Of a stretch of 64,000 bases of DNA, positions 27,611 through 37,190 are shown one piece after another. Made by a program: the position numbers and the translations under genes. Location of the stretch: assembly GCA_025677825.1 (NCBI GenBank), contig JAIXMO010000078.1, positions 1 through 64,000 of the forward strand, in the 5' to 3' direction. The DNA comes from Helicostylum pulchrum. Taxonomy: Eukaryota > Mucoromycota > Mucoromycetes > Mucorales > Mucoraceae. A model generated the notes under the pieces. That model worked only from the letters and a program-made list of their open reading frames with translations. It was not told where the DNA came from and did no database searches. Within the stretch, counting starts at the first letter, position 1, and each line of letters starts with the position of its first letter.

Positions 27611-28590
27611 TTACTCGCAAGCAAGTTTAGCATCAAAAGAAGTATGAGAAATTGAAAATGATTGTAGTAAGCACATTGGGTATTTATAATCCATTGTAAA
27701 TGAATCTCTTTCAACACGACCAAACTGTGTCCACTTTAATGAAGAGAAAAAGAAAAAAGTAAGGTTAGTATTTTTGATTTATTATATATCTATACACACA
27801 CATAACTTACAGTCATTATCATGCGCTATTTGGAAATTTTTGACAGAAGCTTGCGTGGTCCTTCCATTAAAGTTGAGAACAAATGACTGTGTTTCTATTT
27901 TGTTACAAGTTGCAAAAAAAAAGAAATATAACATTAACTTCGTTCCACTGAGGACTTTTGTTATGAAGTACTAATAAATCATGAGCTTCACTCTCACGAT
28001 ATTTACTCAACAACATTTCGGATTCCTTCACAGGTCGATACTCGAATTTTTTATTTATCGTCTCTGGTTAACGCACGCATTACTATTGTCATTTTACGAC
28101 GTCCCTTAAAACTAAGAATATTTGGGTCCTATCATAATTTTACGTTAATAACACTCGATAGAAAAAAAAGGAATTAATAACCTACGCATAAAACTGCTCC
28201 AAGTTCTTCTCTGATAGGCAAATCCTTCTTTTTCGTAGACATTTCTCTCTTTAATGGGTTTTTACCATGTGAATAGATGACAAAGGTTGTACCCAAAAAA
28301 TTAGACCTGCAACAACAGAAATAGGTATAAAAAAAATTATACCTTCCCTTAGTATCTAAACTTACCAAACTTTTCCTAATTCTACATAACAATAAATACC
28401 TGTAATTGTGTAGTAGCTCGTATTACTCTTTCTCTTTTTACGGGCCATCATGATATGCTGAATATCACCTGTATCCAAGTGTCCAATAAATAAATGATGT
28501 TGGTGATACAATTTATCTAAACTGTCTCGACAACGACGAATACGACATGTTACACCGGTATTTAATGCGGAAGATCTATTTTTTTAGTTT
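27611..28590 (-). pseudogene. Tubby-like protein gene, probably degenerating
   Basis: Tubby proteins bind phosphoinositides through a C-terminal barrel of about 260 residues. The minus strand reads most of that domain: [93 protein letters not shown] and a terminal [10 protein letters not shown] plus SSFD-like [11 protein letters not shown] ending at 27611. I see lesions. After MTIVMRALTRD (about 28045) the frame shifts by one base before TINKKFEYRP. The intron near 27925 has lost the expected donor or residues after WNE. The join between HDND and QFGRV (about 27740) needs two bases that are missing. No convincing N-terminal exon or start ATG is found. Either a pseudogene or a gene with unusual splicing; the tubby identity is secure, the pseudogene status is inference. 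Confidence 0.7.
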
Positions 28591-28878
28591 AAAATAAGAA
28601 AAAGAAGAAAAGGGGAAGGAGAATAAAGTAGATCTCTTTTTATACCCTTTTTCGAATCTAAAAATAAGGATAACGAACAATGTTAACATTGTGTTCATAG
28701 CACAATACAGTAGCCGCTCGACATAGTGGTGTTCATGCTCGATTTCTTCCGCAAATTGGGGTTATACGACACTTTACGCCCCCCTCCCAATGCGTTTCAT
28801 AAGTGACTGAATATTATTAGTGTAATAAAAAGACATTTGACACGAAAAAAGAAACTTTCTTTCCCTTCAGTAAACAAT
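28591..28878. other. Intergenic between tubby-like relic and zinc-finger relic
   Basis: AT-rich; the missing N-terminal exon of the tubby-like gene would be expected here but I cannot identify one. Nothing else seen. Confidence 0.35.
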
Positions 28879-30405
28879 ATGCGACAAAAAACAGACGAGG
28901 ATGTTAAAAGTAACGTGCCTGTTCAAGATATGAAAATAGACAGACCAAGACCAAGAGCAAGAGCCTATATTAAGCAAAAAATGAAGACATTAAAGAATCT
29001 TTGAAAAGCGCTTTGTATTCGCCAGTGAAAATCGAAGCACCTTCTTTAGAGATTAGCAAGTATGAAAGTAGTAAGTGTTGAAAAGGGAATGTATATAGAT
29101 AGAGGGAGAGATAGGTTTTTACACCACCTGATACTCATTATACATCTTTATCGACAGGCGTCAAAAATAGACACTGTCGTATATGTAACACCACTTTTAG
29201 ATTTGTAAAATATTTTCTTGATCATGAACTTCACTCCCTCAGATCTAAAGAGGTACCGATTATCAACCTCAAAGCCCTTTGCTGTAATGTTTGCAACAAG
29301 GGATTTGTAACTATTGATTTATATCGCAAACATATGGCCGCTCTAAATAATATTCGTGTTCCACTTATCTGACCAAAACTAAACCTATCGAAAACGCCTG
29401 ATGCTAACGATCCAAATAATTACTGTATGTCATGTAACTTTATATACAAGGGGCGAGCCAACTACCATAGTCATCTGGTTAACATCCATCATATGCCGCG
29501 TTTTAGATTACCAAGACCACGCAATCCAAAAAATATGAAGCCGACGATTAATATTTTAAGCTTGTATTGTGATGCTTGTATGAAAACGTATGATACCAAG
29601 AAATCTTATATACAGCATGTAGTTAAATTGCACTAAATTATTTTACCCAACGTTTACTCGGAACCGGGCAATTTTGACTCAATAAGTCTTTATTGTAAAG
29701 TATGTGATATAATGTATAGAAACAAATTTCGTTTTATCGCTCATTTACGAGGAATACATCATACCGCTCTACCCTCTTATCCTAATATAACACCAAATTA
29801 ATGATAAGAATAATTATTGTATTGCACGCGATATAACGTTTTGTACTAGAAATAGCTATTTACAGCATCTGTCTGCCATTTATTTCGAGGAAAAGCCAGA
29901 ACTTTATCAAGGAGTAGATTATAAGAACCCTAGTAAGAAAGATATTAGGTTTAAGAGATATTGCGCAGATTGCCACAAAGTTTTTCTACAGAAAGTTTTA
30001 TATCATATTCATTTGCATAAAATCCATGGTATCAAGCCACTCAACTATTTCCCGACTGCCGTTGGTCCAGATGTTAACAATCCAAGTAACTATTGTACTT
30101 TATGCGAAAAAACATTTCAGATAAAAAACGCATACCGACGCCATATGAATTATTTTCATAATATGCTTGTTACCGTCAGGAGACGTATTATAAATAGCTA
30201 TACAACATCTGCTGTGGACTTTTTAAAAAAGTATTGTAGCGTTTGTAATAGAGTATATAAGACATTGAAGAGCTATCAAAATCATTTGTCTACATATCAC
30301 CATATAAAACCTGCTCGAACTAAATCGTTGTCAAGGCGTGTTAATCGTAATGAGATACTGTGGAATCTGAGCTATGAAATAGTAAAGATTCAAAAAATAA
30401 AATAA
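28879..30405 (+). pseudogene. Degenerate multi-C2H2 zinc-finger gene
   Basis: A plus-strand series of C2H2 fingers interrupted by stops and frameshifts. The start may be at 28879 (MRQKTDEDVKSNVP...). The frame breaks near 28998 and continues as ESLKSALYSPVKIEAPS. Fingers include CRICNTTFRFVKYFLDHELH, CNVCNKGFVTIDLYRKHM, CMSCNFIYKGRANYHSHLV, CDACMKTYDTKKSYIQHVV, CKVCDIMYRNKFRFIAHLR, CADCHKVFLQKVLYHIHLH, CTLCEKTFQIKNAYRRHMN and CSVCNRVYKTLKSYQNHLS. They are spaced by about 40-60 residues, with a recurrent Asn/Pro-rich link (DPNNYC, NNPSNYC). In-frame stops lie near 29371, 29635 and 29801. The longest open piece is 30013-30405. No other domain is visible, so target and role are unknown. A probable dead member of a fast-evolving finger family. 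Confidence 0.75.
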
Positions 30406-30939
30406 AAACACAAAAGATACAAGAAATTAATCAGTCGCAAAATCAGATATAGTTTATTTACGTGAAAAAGGTAGAGGTTTATATAGCTTTTTCATGTCTG
30501 AGTTTACAGATAAAATAAGTGTGTTTGTGCCACGCTAAAGTGCCACACTTTCCATATCTAACTTCCTGCCGTGATTATATAAACCAGTCTTTCGGACAAG
30601 ACATGCAATTATGGAAATCCTCTAATCCTGTATCCAGACATCAGTTATTACTGGACGATGTTGATAAGGCTAAGTTAAAATAAATATGTATTAGTCATAA
30701 TGGTTAAAGTCGTGAGATAATCAAGTATGTGTAGATATATATGAGAATATATATCTGTATATGTGCTTGATCACATCAGATACCCGATATTGATGAATTA
30801 GGCAACCGCTGCACAGCCTATAACAAAACATACATTAATAGAATAATATATAAAATACATTTGTATAGGATTCATGGCATCACACTGCCTAGATTGAACC
30901 GTAAAGTACCGCAGATTAATCGTGATATTATCCCCGACA

Positions 30940-31045
30940 TGAATGATAAAAAAAAAAAACCATTGTGCCTCTTGCCATAGAACTTACTCGGATAGAAAAA
31001 ATTATAAGTATCACTTGACAGCAATACATGATATGAAAGAAAAAA
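30940..31045 (+). pseudogene. Isolated C2H2 finger remnant
   Basis: One further finger reads HCASCHRTYSDRKNYKYHL followed by TAIHDM on the plus strand, after a run of A at about 30949-30960. Fragmentary frames related to the array upstream (IHGITLPRLNRKVPQ) precede it. It appears to be a detached part of the degenerate array at 28879-30405 or of a second copy. Confidence 0.5.
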
Positions 31046-32004
31046 AATATTAAACAGGAAGATGAAAACGAAAAGTCAAATATTTGATTTGTGCAAACAA
31101 ACTAGTATATTCTAGGCTGAAGAAAAAAGTATCCTTATAATAAACCTACTATCGAATTATGTAACTAAATTATTGCTTTTTTCTCTAATTTTTTTTTTTT
31201 TGAGGATCTGTTAAGCTTTCATCTTCGCGTGGTAGATACTGTTAATCGACTGGTCCTTTAAAGCTTTTACACATTGGTGGCGGACAAGATTCATTGTCTC
31301 ATACTATTTCAGAAGGTCATGTGACAACTGTAACTATGTCCCCGTCATATCTATTGTTTTCAGACAGGCATTTTTCTATAATTGATAAAGAAAATATGTT
31401 AAAGACTAACTTCTACTATGTTACTTGGACAAAAGAATCATTTCCTGACTTTTAATTGTACCTTATTTCGATCACTGTAACAATGACCTTTTTTAAAAGT
31501 AAAGCTTAAATATTCACTTAAAAACATGCGTTTTAAATAGGATAATGGATGGACAATAATGGATTGTAACACTTTAAATAGTTCTTGAACTTGTCCAAGT
31601 TATCGTACAAAAAAATATGCTGAGTATCTTTTTCGGTAAATGTTTTTGGGTGAACTAAAACGTTCCCCACTCTAAACTGGTAACGTTGTTTTTTTTTTTA
31701 CTTTTCGAACTATTTATTTCTAATTACGTTACTCACAGGTCGCTGTTTATTTGTGGATGTATCAGAAAAATATATTATAAGTATTGCCACTTGGAATACA
31801 CACTAAAAAAATACTTTCGCAGTAGTTAACTCTGTAAAATTATTTAAATATAGCGATAATTGACATACTGTGAGTATTTACTATAAAACAAATTAATTAG
31901 CCAATAGAAATGATGTATTTTCAAAGATTGAAACTTACATAAACATTTTTAGAATAGAAAATGTAATAGAAAATTAAAATAAATAAATTAATTGTTTTAA
32001 GCTC
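31046..32004. other. Gene-poor spacer within the mobile-element island
   Basis: No supported gene. About 31288-31456 on the plus strand is open (HVTTVTMSPSYLLFSDRHF) without a recognisable domain and may be a relic. The 3' end of Crypton-Fanzor locus A should fall somewhere here, but I could not recognise a boundary. Confidence 0.35.
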
Positions 32005-32424
32005 TTACCTAGATTTTTCTAGTAATACCATCATCGATAGCAGGCCTTGAGGTGTTTCGGTTAAGGAAAACCTCGGCTTTTTTTTTTTGAAATCATCAGT
32101 ATTTGTTTCACTGTTGTAGTCGTTGTAACAAAAAGATGGATGTTGCATCTTTAGTAGTAACATAACCGATCCTGAAATACATATTGCAGTAGCAGATACG
32201 GCATGTCTTCCCTTGTGTGTTTCATGTTTCAAAGCCAATATACAATGCTTGTTAGAGCAAACTGTTGTTCCTCTTACTTCCTTGACGAGAGTACCATTCT
32301 TGGTTTTTAAGACTTTGAACGGGTGTGTTGTTTTTTTAAAGCAAAAAACGCAAGTTTGAGATGTCAAATTTTCAAAAAAAAATAAAATATTATTTCGTAA
32401 ATGCTTCCGATGTACCTGAGACAT
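32005..32424 (-). pseudogene. Fanzor/TnpB-like nuclease C-terminal fragment (locus A)
   Basis: Fanzors are eukaryotic relatives of TnpB, RNA-guided nucleases carried by transposons. This 139-residue frame matches the C-terminal part of the longer broken copy at 57.4-61.0 kb: LTSQTCVFCFKKTTHPFKV versus YTSQTCLFCYGKLDHPLK, VRGTTVCSNKHC versus IKGTFVCNNKKC, and GRHAVSATAICISG versus ARDEVSALAIGLSG. The cysteine pairs form the zinc ribbon between RuvC II and III. The Asp of the third RuvC motif is His here (GRHAV), so even this segment would be catalytically dead. Everything upstream is missing: 65 bases away on the same strand is the Crypton first exon of the same element, so this is an internal-deletion derivative. 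Confidence 0.72.
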
Positions 32425-32488
32425 ATAACCTATTAGGGTCCGAGCACTTTTAAACTTAAAGATAACTTGCTACTAAAAGAAAACTCAC

Positions 32489-32662
32489 CTTCTATTCTTC
32501 CAGTTTAGCGATGTGTGCCTTGATCGTGTTTACAGGACGACGTGACATACCTTGCGCTATAATCATCTGGTTACTGCGATGCATAGCTGAGCTGTTATCA
32601 ACCATACGTTGAGTACCTTCGTTATTAACCTCGATAGATGTACTTTTTTGACTATTGTTCAT
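32489..32662 (-). mobile_element. Crypton first-exon remnant (locus A)
   Basis: Minus-strand first coding exon of a Crypton-type recombinase. It has an ATG start at 32662 and the family signature NNEGTQRMVDNSSAMHRSN and GMSRRPVNTIKAH, ending in an in-frame TAG two codons before the GTGAGT donor. The DNA of this exon and about 30 bases of the following intron (GTGAGTTTTCTTTTAGTAGC) are almost identical to 56080-56275 on the plus strand. After about 32450 the similarity stops and the Fanzor fragment follows. The recombinase core is absent. Non-functional, but it keeps the 5' coding end of the element. Confidence 0.72.
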
Positions 32663-32940
32663 TATAGATACTCTGTATTTAAATATATAATCAGGTTAAT
32701 AAACATATTAAAAACATCTATGACTTTGAGCCTTAGTATCTCAACTTACAGGAAATAATTAAAACAATATATGAAAGAATATAGCAAAGAGAAATATTTT
32801 AAGAAATGAAAAATATGTGTCTTTTTATAATACGAATCATTAGTTAAAGAAGCGCGTCTATTCATACCATACGCAATCGAAGGGCTTCAAAATTAAAAAC
32901 TTAAGCACTTTATTGGCTTTTTGGCTTTAATTTTTATTTC

Positions 32941-32997
32941 AGTCAGACCAGAAAATACTTTTTTTTTATTTTTTTCCCTGCTAAATTCAAGTCTGGA
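32941..32997 (-). repeat. About 55-bp repeat shared with 61065-61125
   Basis: Read on the minus strand the sequence runs GACTTGAATTTAGCAGGG, an A-rich core, then GTATTTTCTGGTCTGAC. The plus strand at about 61069-61122 runs GACTTGAAATTTAACAGGG, the same A-rich core and GTATTTTCTGGTCTTAC. Apart from a few substitutions and one-base indels they align end to end. It sits about 280 bases upstream of the Crypton exon in locus A and about 90 bases downstream of the Fanzor stop in locus B, in the same orientation relative to the genes. Confidence 0.65.
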
Positions 32998-33239
32998 GAT
33001 GCTGCTAAATTATCCAACACCAAAAACCCTTTTTATATTATTTTCCTTCGTTTTCGCGTTTTAGTTTCTAACTATTTTATTTTATGTTTGTACACAAACT
33101 GATACGGTTCTTCTTAGAGCACTGACCATCCATAAAGGTAAGCGAAAAGTGACTTGAAAAGTTATTTTTTTCGGTTAAACATTTTTCATGTGCCAGGAAA
33201 TATAAACCTTCCAAAGTTATTTTTTTAACTAATTCTTTT

Positions 33240-33392
33240 TAGACTCCCTGTCTCATGGAAACAAACTCGAATGGTTCTACTTTTCAAGAAGGGCGATCCT
33301 ACCCTGCTAAGTAACTGGAGACCTTTATCACTCATTAACACTGATGCGAAAATTTTCACCAAATTACTAGCTAATCGGTTTAATAGGATACT
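33240..33392 (+). mobile_element. LINE (non-LTR retrotransposon) reverse-transcriptase fragment
   Basis: A short plus-strand frame reads LPVSWKQTRMVLLFKKGDP, then NWRPLSLINTDAKIFTKLLA and NRFNRIL. It is the classic non-LTR reverse-transcriptase segment (W....LLFKKGD....NWRPLSL...D.KI.TK.LANR). Nothing recognisable of the endonuclease or the rest of the polymerase flanks it. It stops where the Crypton-associated sequence begins at about 33393, so it looks truncated by, or used as the landing site of, the Crypton insertion. Confidence 0.75.
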
Positions 33393-36025
33393 GTATTTTT
33401 TTTGAGAAAACGCTCATTTTTATCCCTTTTATGATTATTCGTTTGTCTCTATGCTTTTCTAATACTTTATTTTAGTATGAATGTTTTTTAATAAAAATAT
33501 ATACTTGGAAAAATAGAATTGAAACAATGAATATTTATTAAATTTAAAGAAAAAGACATCTATGTGGTATTATTTTTAATCGTTTTTATCAGTTTGTCTA
33601 TTGATGCGCCTAATTCAGTGCGTCTTGTTTCTAGTATTTGTGCTGCCTCTTCACATGAGATACTTCTTTCATTTGCTATTTTTTCAACTTCTTTATATAT
33701 AACAGAACGAGTGTTAAAAAACTTTGATTCTGTTCTATTTTTTCTCCATTTAGCCTTGTGCTCTTGCTCCATTGTTTTCACCGAAGGTGACCCAGATATC
33801 CCAGTTGCATACTCTCGCCATACATCATTGATATTTACAATATGTCTGTTCATTTTATATTGTACAATACCATCAACTTGTTCAATGTTTGTATTGTCGG
33901 TAGTAGCGTTATTGTTGGTAGTGTTGGTAGTAATAATCGTCTTTATAGTGGCAGTAACAAAATTATTCACTTGATCAACATGACCTGGCTGTCTCAAAAG
34001 TGATGCTACGTTCATGAATGAGTCTGCGAGAGTGTTCTTAAATTCCGCCTGAGATTGTATGACCTGCTCGTTGCTTGTAATTACCTGGGATTGCATTGCT
34101 TGCATCACACTTGTCATGGCTTGAAACCCAATTCTGAATACAGATGCTAATTCAGGAACCAGAACCTCCAAATTTTGCCCCATATTGAACCTGTCACTAT
34201 CTTGAGAAACTGCCCGCAAAACTTGTTGTTCAAAGAAGCAATACTCGGGTGTGCTAAAAATCGAGTTCGTCCATAAGTAATGGTGCGGGTATTTGTGTTG
34301 GAGCAAAACAGAATCCTAGTAGTAATAATTAAAATACATGATTAATAACATTATTCAGGCATTAATTCTGTTCATATTACCTGAAGCAAAACTACACGTA
34401 AGAATGATAATAAATTTAAAAAATTAATTCCTGCAATACCTTCTTGAACTTTTTTATTGGCGATCTTTTGTTTCCATTCTTCAATTTTTGTAAATATTGA
34501 CCTTTTCAATGTTTCAGATGACTCTACAGTTGTTTTACTTACAAAGTAGTTTCCTTTTTTTAAACTAAACCCAGCAAGACATTTTATAGCATCTACTGTA
34601 AGACCAGTAAGATAGCATCCAGTCATTCTATCAGTACCCCATCGTCCAACTTGACGTAGCTGATCACCGGAGACACCAGAACTCGAAACCATGTTAATTG
34701 CACTTTTTCTATTGATGTGCGTGACCTTCGAAGAATTAATACTAACAGCTTGAAACACTTTCTTGTATATCTTTGCATGCTCATTATAGCTCAAAGGTTT
34801 ACCTTGTTCTTTACCAGGAATAACATAGGTATCGTGCCAAGCTGCTCTAGTTGAAAAATCAGGAAAAGGATAATTTTCATGATGAAATCTTGAGAAAAAA
34901 TATAATGCAAATGCTCCAATTGAACAAACTTCATAGTCTGAATGGCGAAGTGCAGATCTATATTCGAGCTTTCCGTCTTTGTTAGTTTTTCCAAACGAAA
35001 TTGTTGCGACAATTGCGGTACATTTTGAAATTCCTTGACCATGTAGTTCCATTGAAAAAAGATCAGGAAGTTGCATTGATAGAGCATTTTCGCTACGAAG
35101 AAGCATGACATGACTCATCAAAAAACAAAGTCTGTCTCTTGTACCAAGAACAGAGTTGCGATTCCAGAAATATTTGCTTATGTCGAGAAGACCTTGTGGG
35201 TCATAGCCGTCAATTAGAATATGCTTTCCACGATCATGATGATTTACCCTTTGACGCTTCACTCCTTTTTTAATATGTGTATCGAGAAATGCTCTTACAA
35301 GCGGTCCTCTTGGAGAAGGATGGTTATTAACATTCAAAGATTTCTGCCAATTATAAAGATCCGTAACAGCTTTAACATACACAAGAATAGATTCAGCACC
35401 TAAAGGAATAGGTACACCGTCTTCACCTTTTTTAAATTTGTTACCGCGGACCTAAACAAAATCATTCATGAAGAAACAAAGCTTTTCGTCAGTTACTATT
35501 ATGCCATCATCGAATTTCTTAATTTCCCGGCACCAATGCTAATAATGGAAGTTATTATATTTAGTACTCATATCGTCAGGAATATATATATGCATATTCT
35601 GTTACCTTAAACTCTTCTTTCTTTGAAGAATATGCGATATTGGTATTTTTAGGGCGAAGTGCCATGTTTTCAGCCATAACCATTTGACTATTACGATGCA
35701 TCTCTACATTATTATCAACATTATTTTGATATTCATCTCCTAAGGAACTATTTCCTTGATAAGAAGAAGAAGAGGAAGAGGCAATGTTGTTCATATAAAA
35801 ATAATAAAAAATTAACGTGATAACAATTGAATTACTTCGTTATTTATAGTCATCAAATAATAATTTCTATTTTATTACTGGTGCCTATTTGAACCAGTCA
35901 TTCTTTCAGCTACATATCATGTAATTGATTTGTACCTGTCGTTTACTCATGTTATGCAGAAATCATTTTTATTTCCATATATGAAAATTAAGCTTTTTTG
36001 GCTGTTCTCAAGCAAAAAAAAATAC
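33393..36025 (-). mobile_element. Crypton DNA transposon, proposed extent
   Basis: Proposed boundaries come from matching end sequences around the recombinase gene. The left end (33393-33415) reads GTA, eight T, GAGAAAACGCTC. The right end read on the minus strand (36025-36001) reads GTA, nine T, GCTTGAGAACAGC. They align as imperfect inverted repeats of about 20 bp with a GCT insertion. Cryptons are usually described without long terminal inverted repeats, so the boundary is inference. The left end abuts a LINE fragment. The gene inside is described separately. Confidence 0.4.
33560..35794 (-). CDS. Crypton tyrosine recombinase with GCR1_C domain, one in-frame stop
   Basis: Cryptons move by a tyrosine recombinase. 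Three exons, all in phase 0: 35794-35606, 35538-34381 and 34315-33560, 701 codons in total. Exon 1 has the N-terminal Ser-rich and HRNSQMVMAENM region. Exon 2 holds the recombinase: first active Arg in RDRLCFLMSHVMLLRSENA, HxxR in THINRKSAINM, conserved Trp in RQVGRWGTDRM, and nucleophilic Tyr in TGCYLTGL. Exon 3 carries a GCR1_C-type DNA-binding domain (YKMNRHIVNINDVWREYATG, KTMEQEHKAKWRKNR), typical of fungal CryptonF. The one defect I see is a TAG at 35454-35452, where related copies read through (EHVSKRGRK); the rest is fully open. An intron using that TTTAG as acceptor would delete conserved residues, so a nonsense mutation is preferred. No Fanzor is attached to this copy. Confidence 0.85.
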
Positions 36026-36328
36026 ACCCCTCACCTTTTGGAAAAAAATACAACCCCCTCAATAAGGCAATTATATACATACTCTTCAGCCAAAAAATGA
36101 GTTTCATTACAGATTTTGTTTTTAGAATATAGCCCACCCTCTGAGGGTGGGTCAATTACTATAAAGCGTAAAAGTACCCTCATCTGATGTATTAATTTTG
36201 TCAAAAAAAAAAATACTAAGCTAACCCCTGTTATTTGACAGCAATAAAATAAAATCGTAGAAATATAAAATAAAGCAAGTATTTTTGTTAATTATTTTCG
36301 TCTTATTTTCATATTACATGTAATACAA
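36026..36328. other. Spacer between Crypton and Harbinger element with a perfect hairpin
   Basis: AT-rich. A 19-bp interrupted palindrome at 36133-36151 (CCCACCCTC-T-GAGGGTGGG) could form a GC-rich hairpin in otherwise AT-rich DNA. The 5' end of the Harbinger element should lie here, but I found no convincing terminal repeat. Confidence 0.4.
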
Positions 36329-37130
36329 ATGTATGCTACTCTCAATTTTAACGATTATATAAGCTCTGGAAGAGGCCCTGGATGGTCTATGCAAGAAGAG
36401 TTATTACTTATCTCAATATATACAAAATATTTTAATTCGCTTTAAAACACTAACAGCGACCCCGAAAAAGCTGCAATTTATATCAACATATCGTCTGAGT
36501 ACGATGCGAAAGCTATGGAGCTGCATTTGAGAATTCGTATTCCAGACGAACAAAAAGTAAAGTGGAGACGTATGGTAAAAGCATTCAAGGAGGAATTTAC
36601 CAGACGTCACACGACTGGAGCAGCTGGTAATACACCAGATATGGTGTACGAGAAGCTTGAGGAACTTCTGTTGCAATACCCTACCGTCCTGCCACCTATT
36701 GCATACAGCTCCTACCGAAGAAGCTTCGAATCAAACTCTTCTGCGCCAGTTGTTACCAGTTGCTGAGCATGAGCGTCCTGAAGCTTCTCGGGATACGGAA
36801 CCCCCTTCGACCAGAAAAAGAACGGTAACATCTCCCCCCGCTAGTATCCTTTCCACCAATGCACCCTCCATAACATCAAGACGGCGCCAAGGAGCAAGTA
36901 CACCCGATATGAAAACTATGCTAAACCGTATTGTCGATAGAGAACATGTGTTTCGACAAGGTATCTTTCGGGAAGTTAGAGAGCACATGGAGTCGCGAGA
37001 ACTCATTAGCGATGCTAGAGGGGATGCTTTACTTGCTGCTCTCAATCGGGCGAGTGATATCGCTGAGCGAAATGGTGCGATAATGAGAGAGGCATACGAT
37101 CTTTTTCTCCAACAAAGTCGTAATCAATAA
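36329..37130 (+). pseudogene. PIF/Harbinger-associated SANT/Myb-like protein gene, broken
   Basis: PIF/Harbinger transposons encode a DDE nuclease and a separate Myb/SANT-like DNA-binding protein. This plus-strand gene lies tail to tail with the nuclease at 37191-38666. It may start at 36329 (GRGPGWSMQEELLLISIY), hits a stop near 36442, and continues in another frame as DAKAMELHLRIRIPDEQKVK and WRRMVKAFKEEFTRRHTTG. It changes frame again near 36690 and ends with EHVFRQGIFREVREHMESRE and LLAALNRASDIAERNGAIM at 37130. At least two frame breaks make it non-functional. The assignment rests on the opposite orientation next to a Harbinger nuclease and on the Trp-rich helical start; the helix-turn-helix itself is not sharply conserved. 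Confidence 0.55.
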
Positions 37131-37190
37131 ACAATAAAAAAAAAGAATATAATATCATACATTATTTATAACAAAATTATACATTAATTT

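Noticed and set aside
33564..33974. Plus-strand open frame of 136 codons, hydrophobic
   Set aside because: Exact antisense of the GCR1_C exon of the Crypton, which has strong family motifs; a shadow frame.
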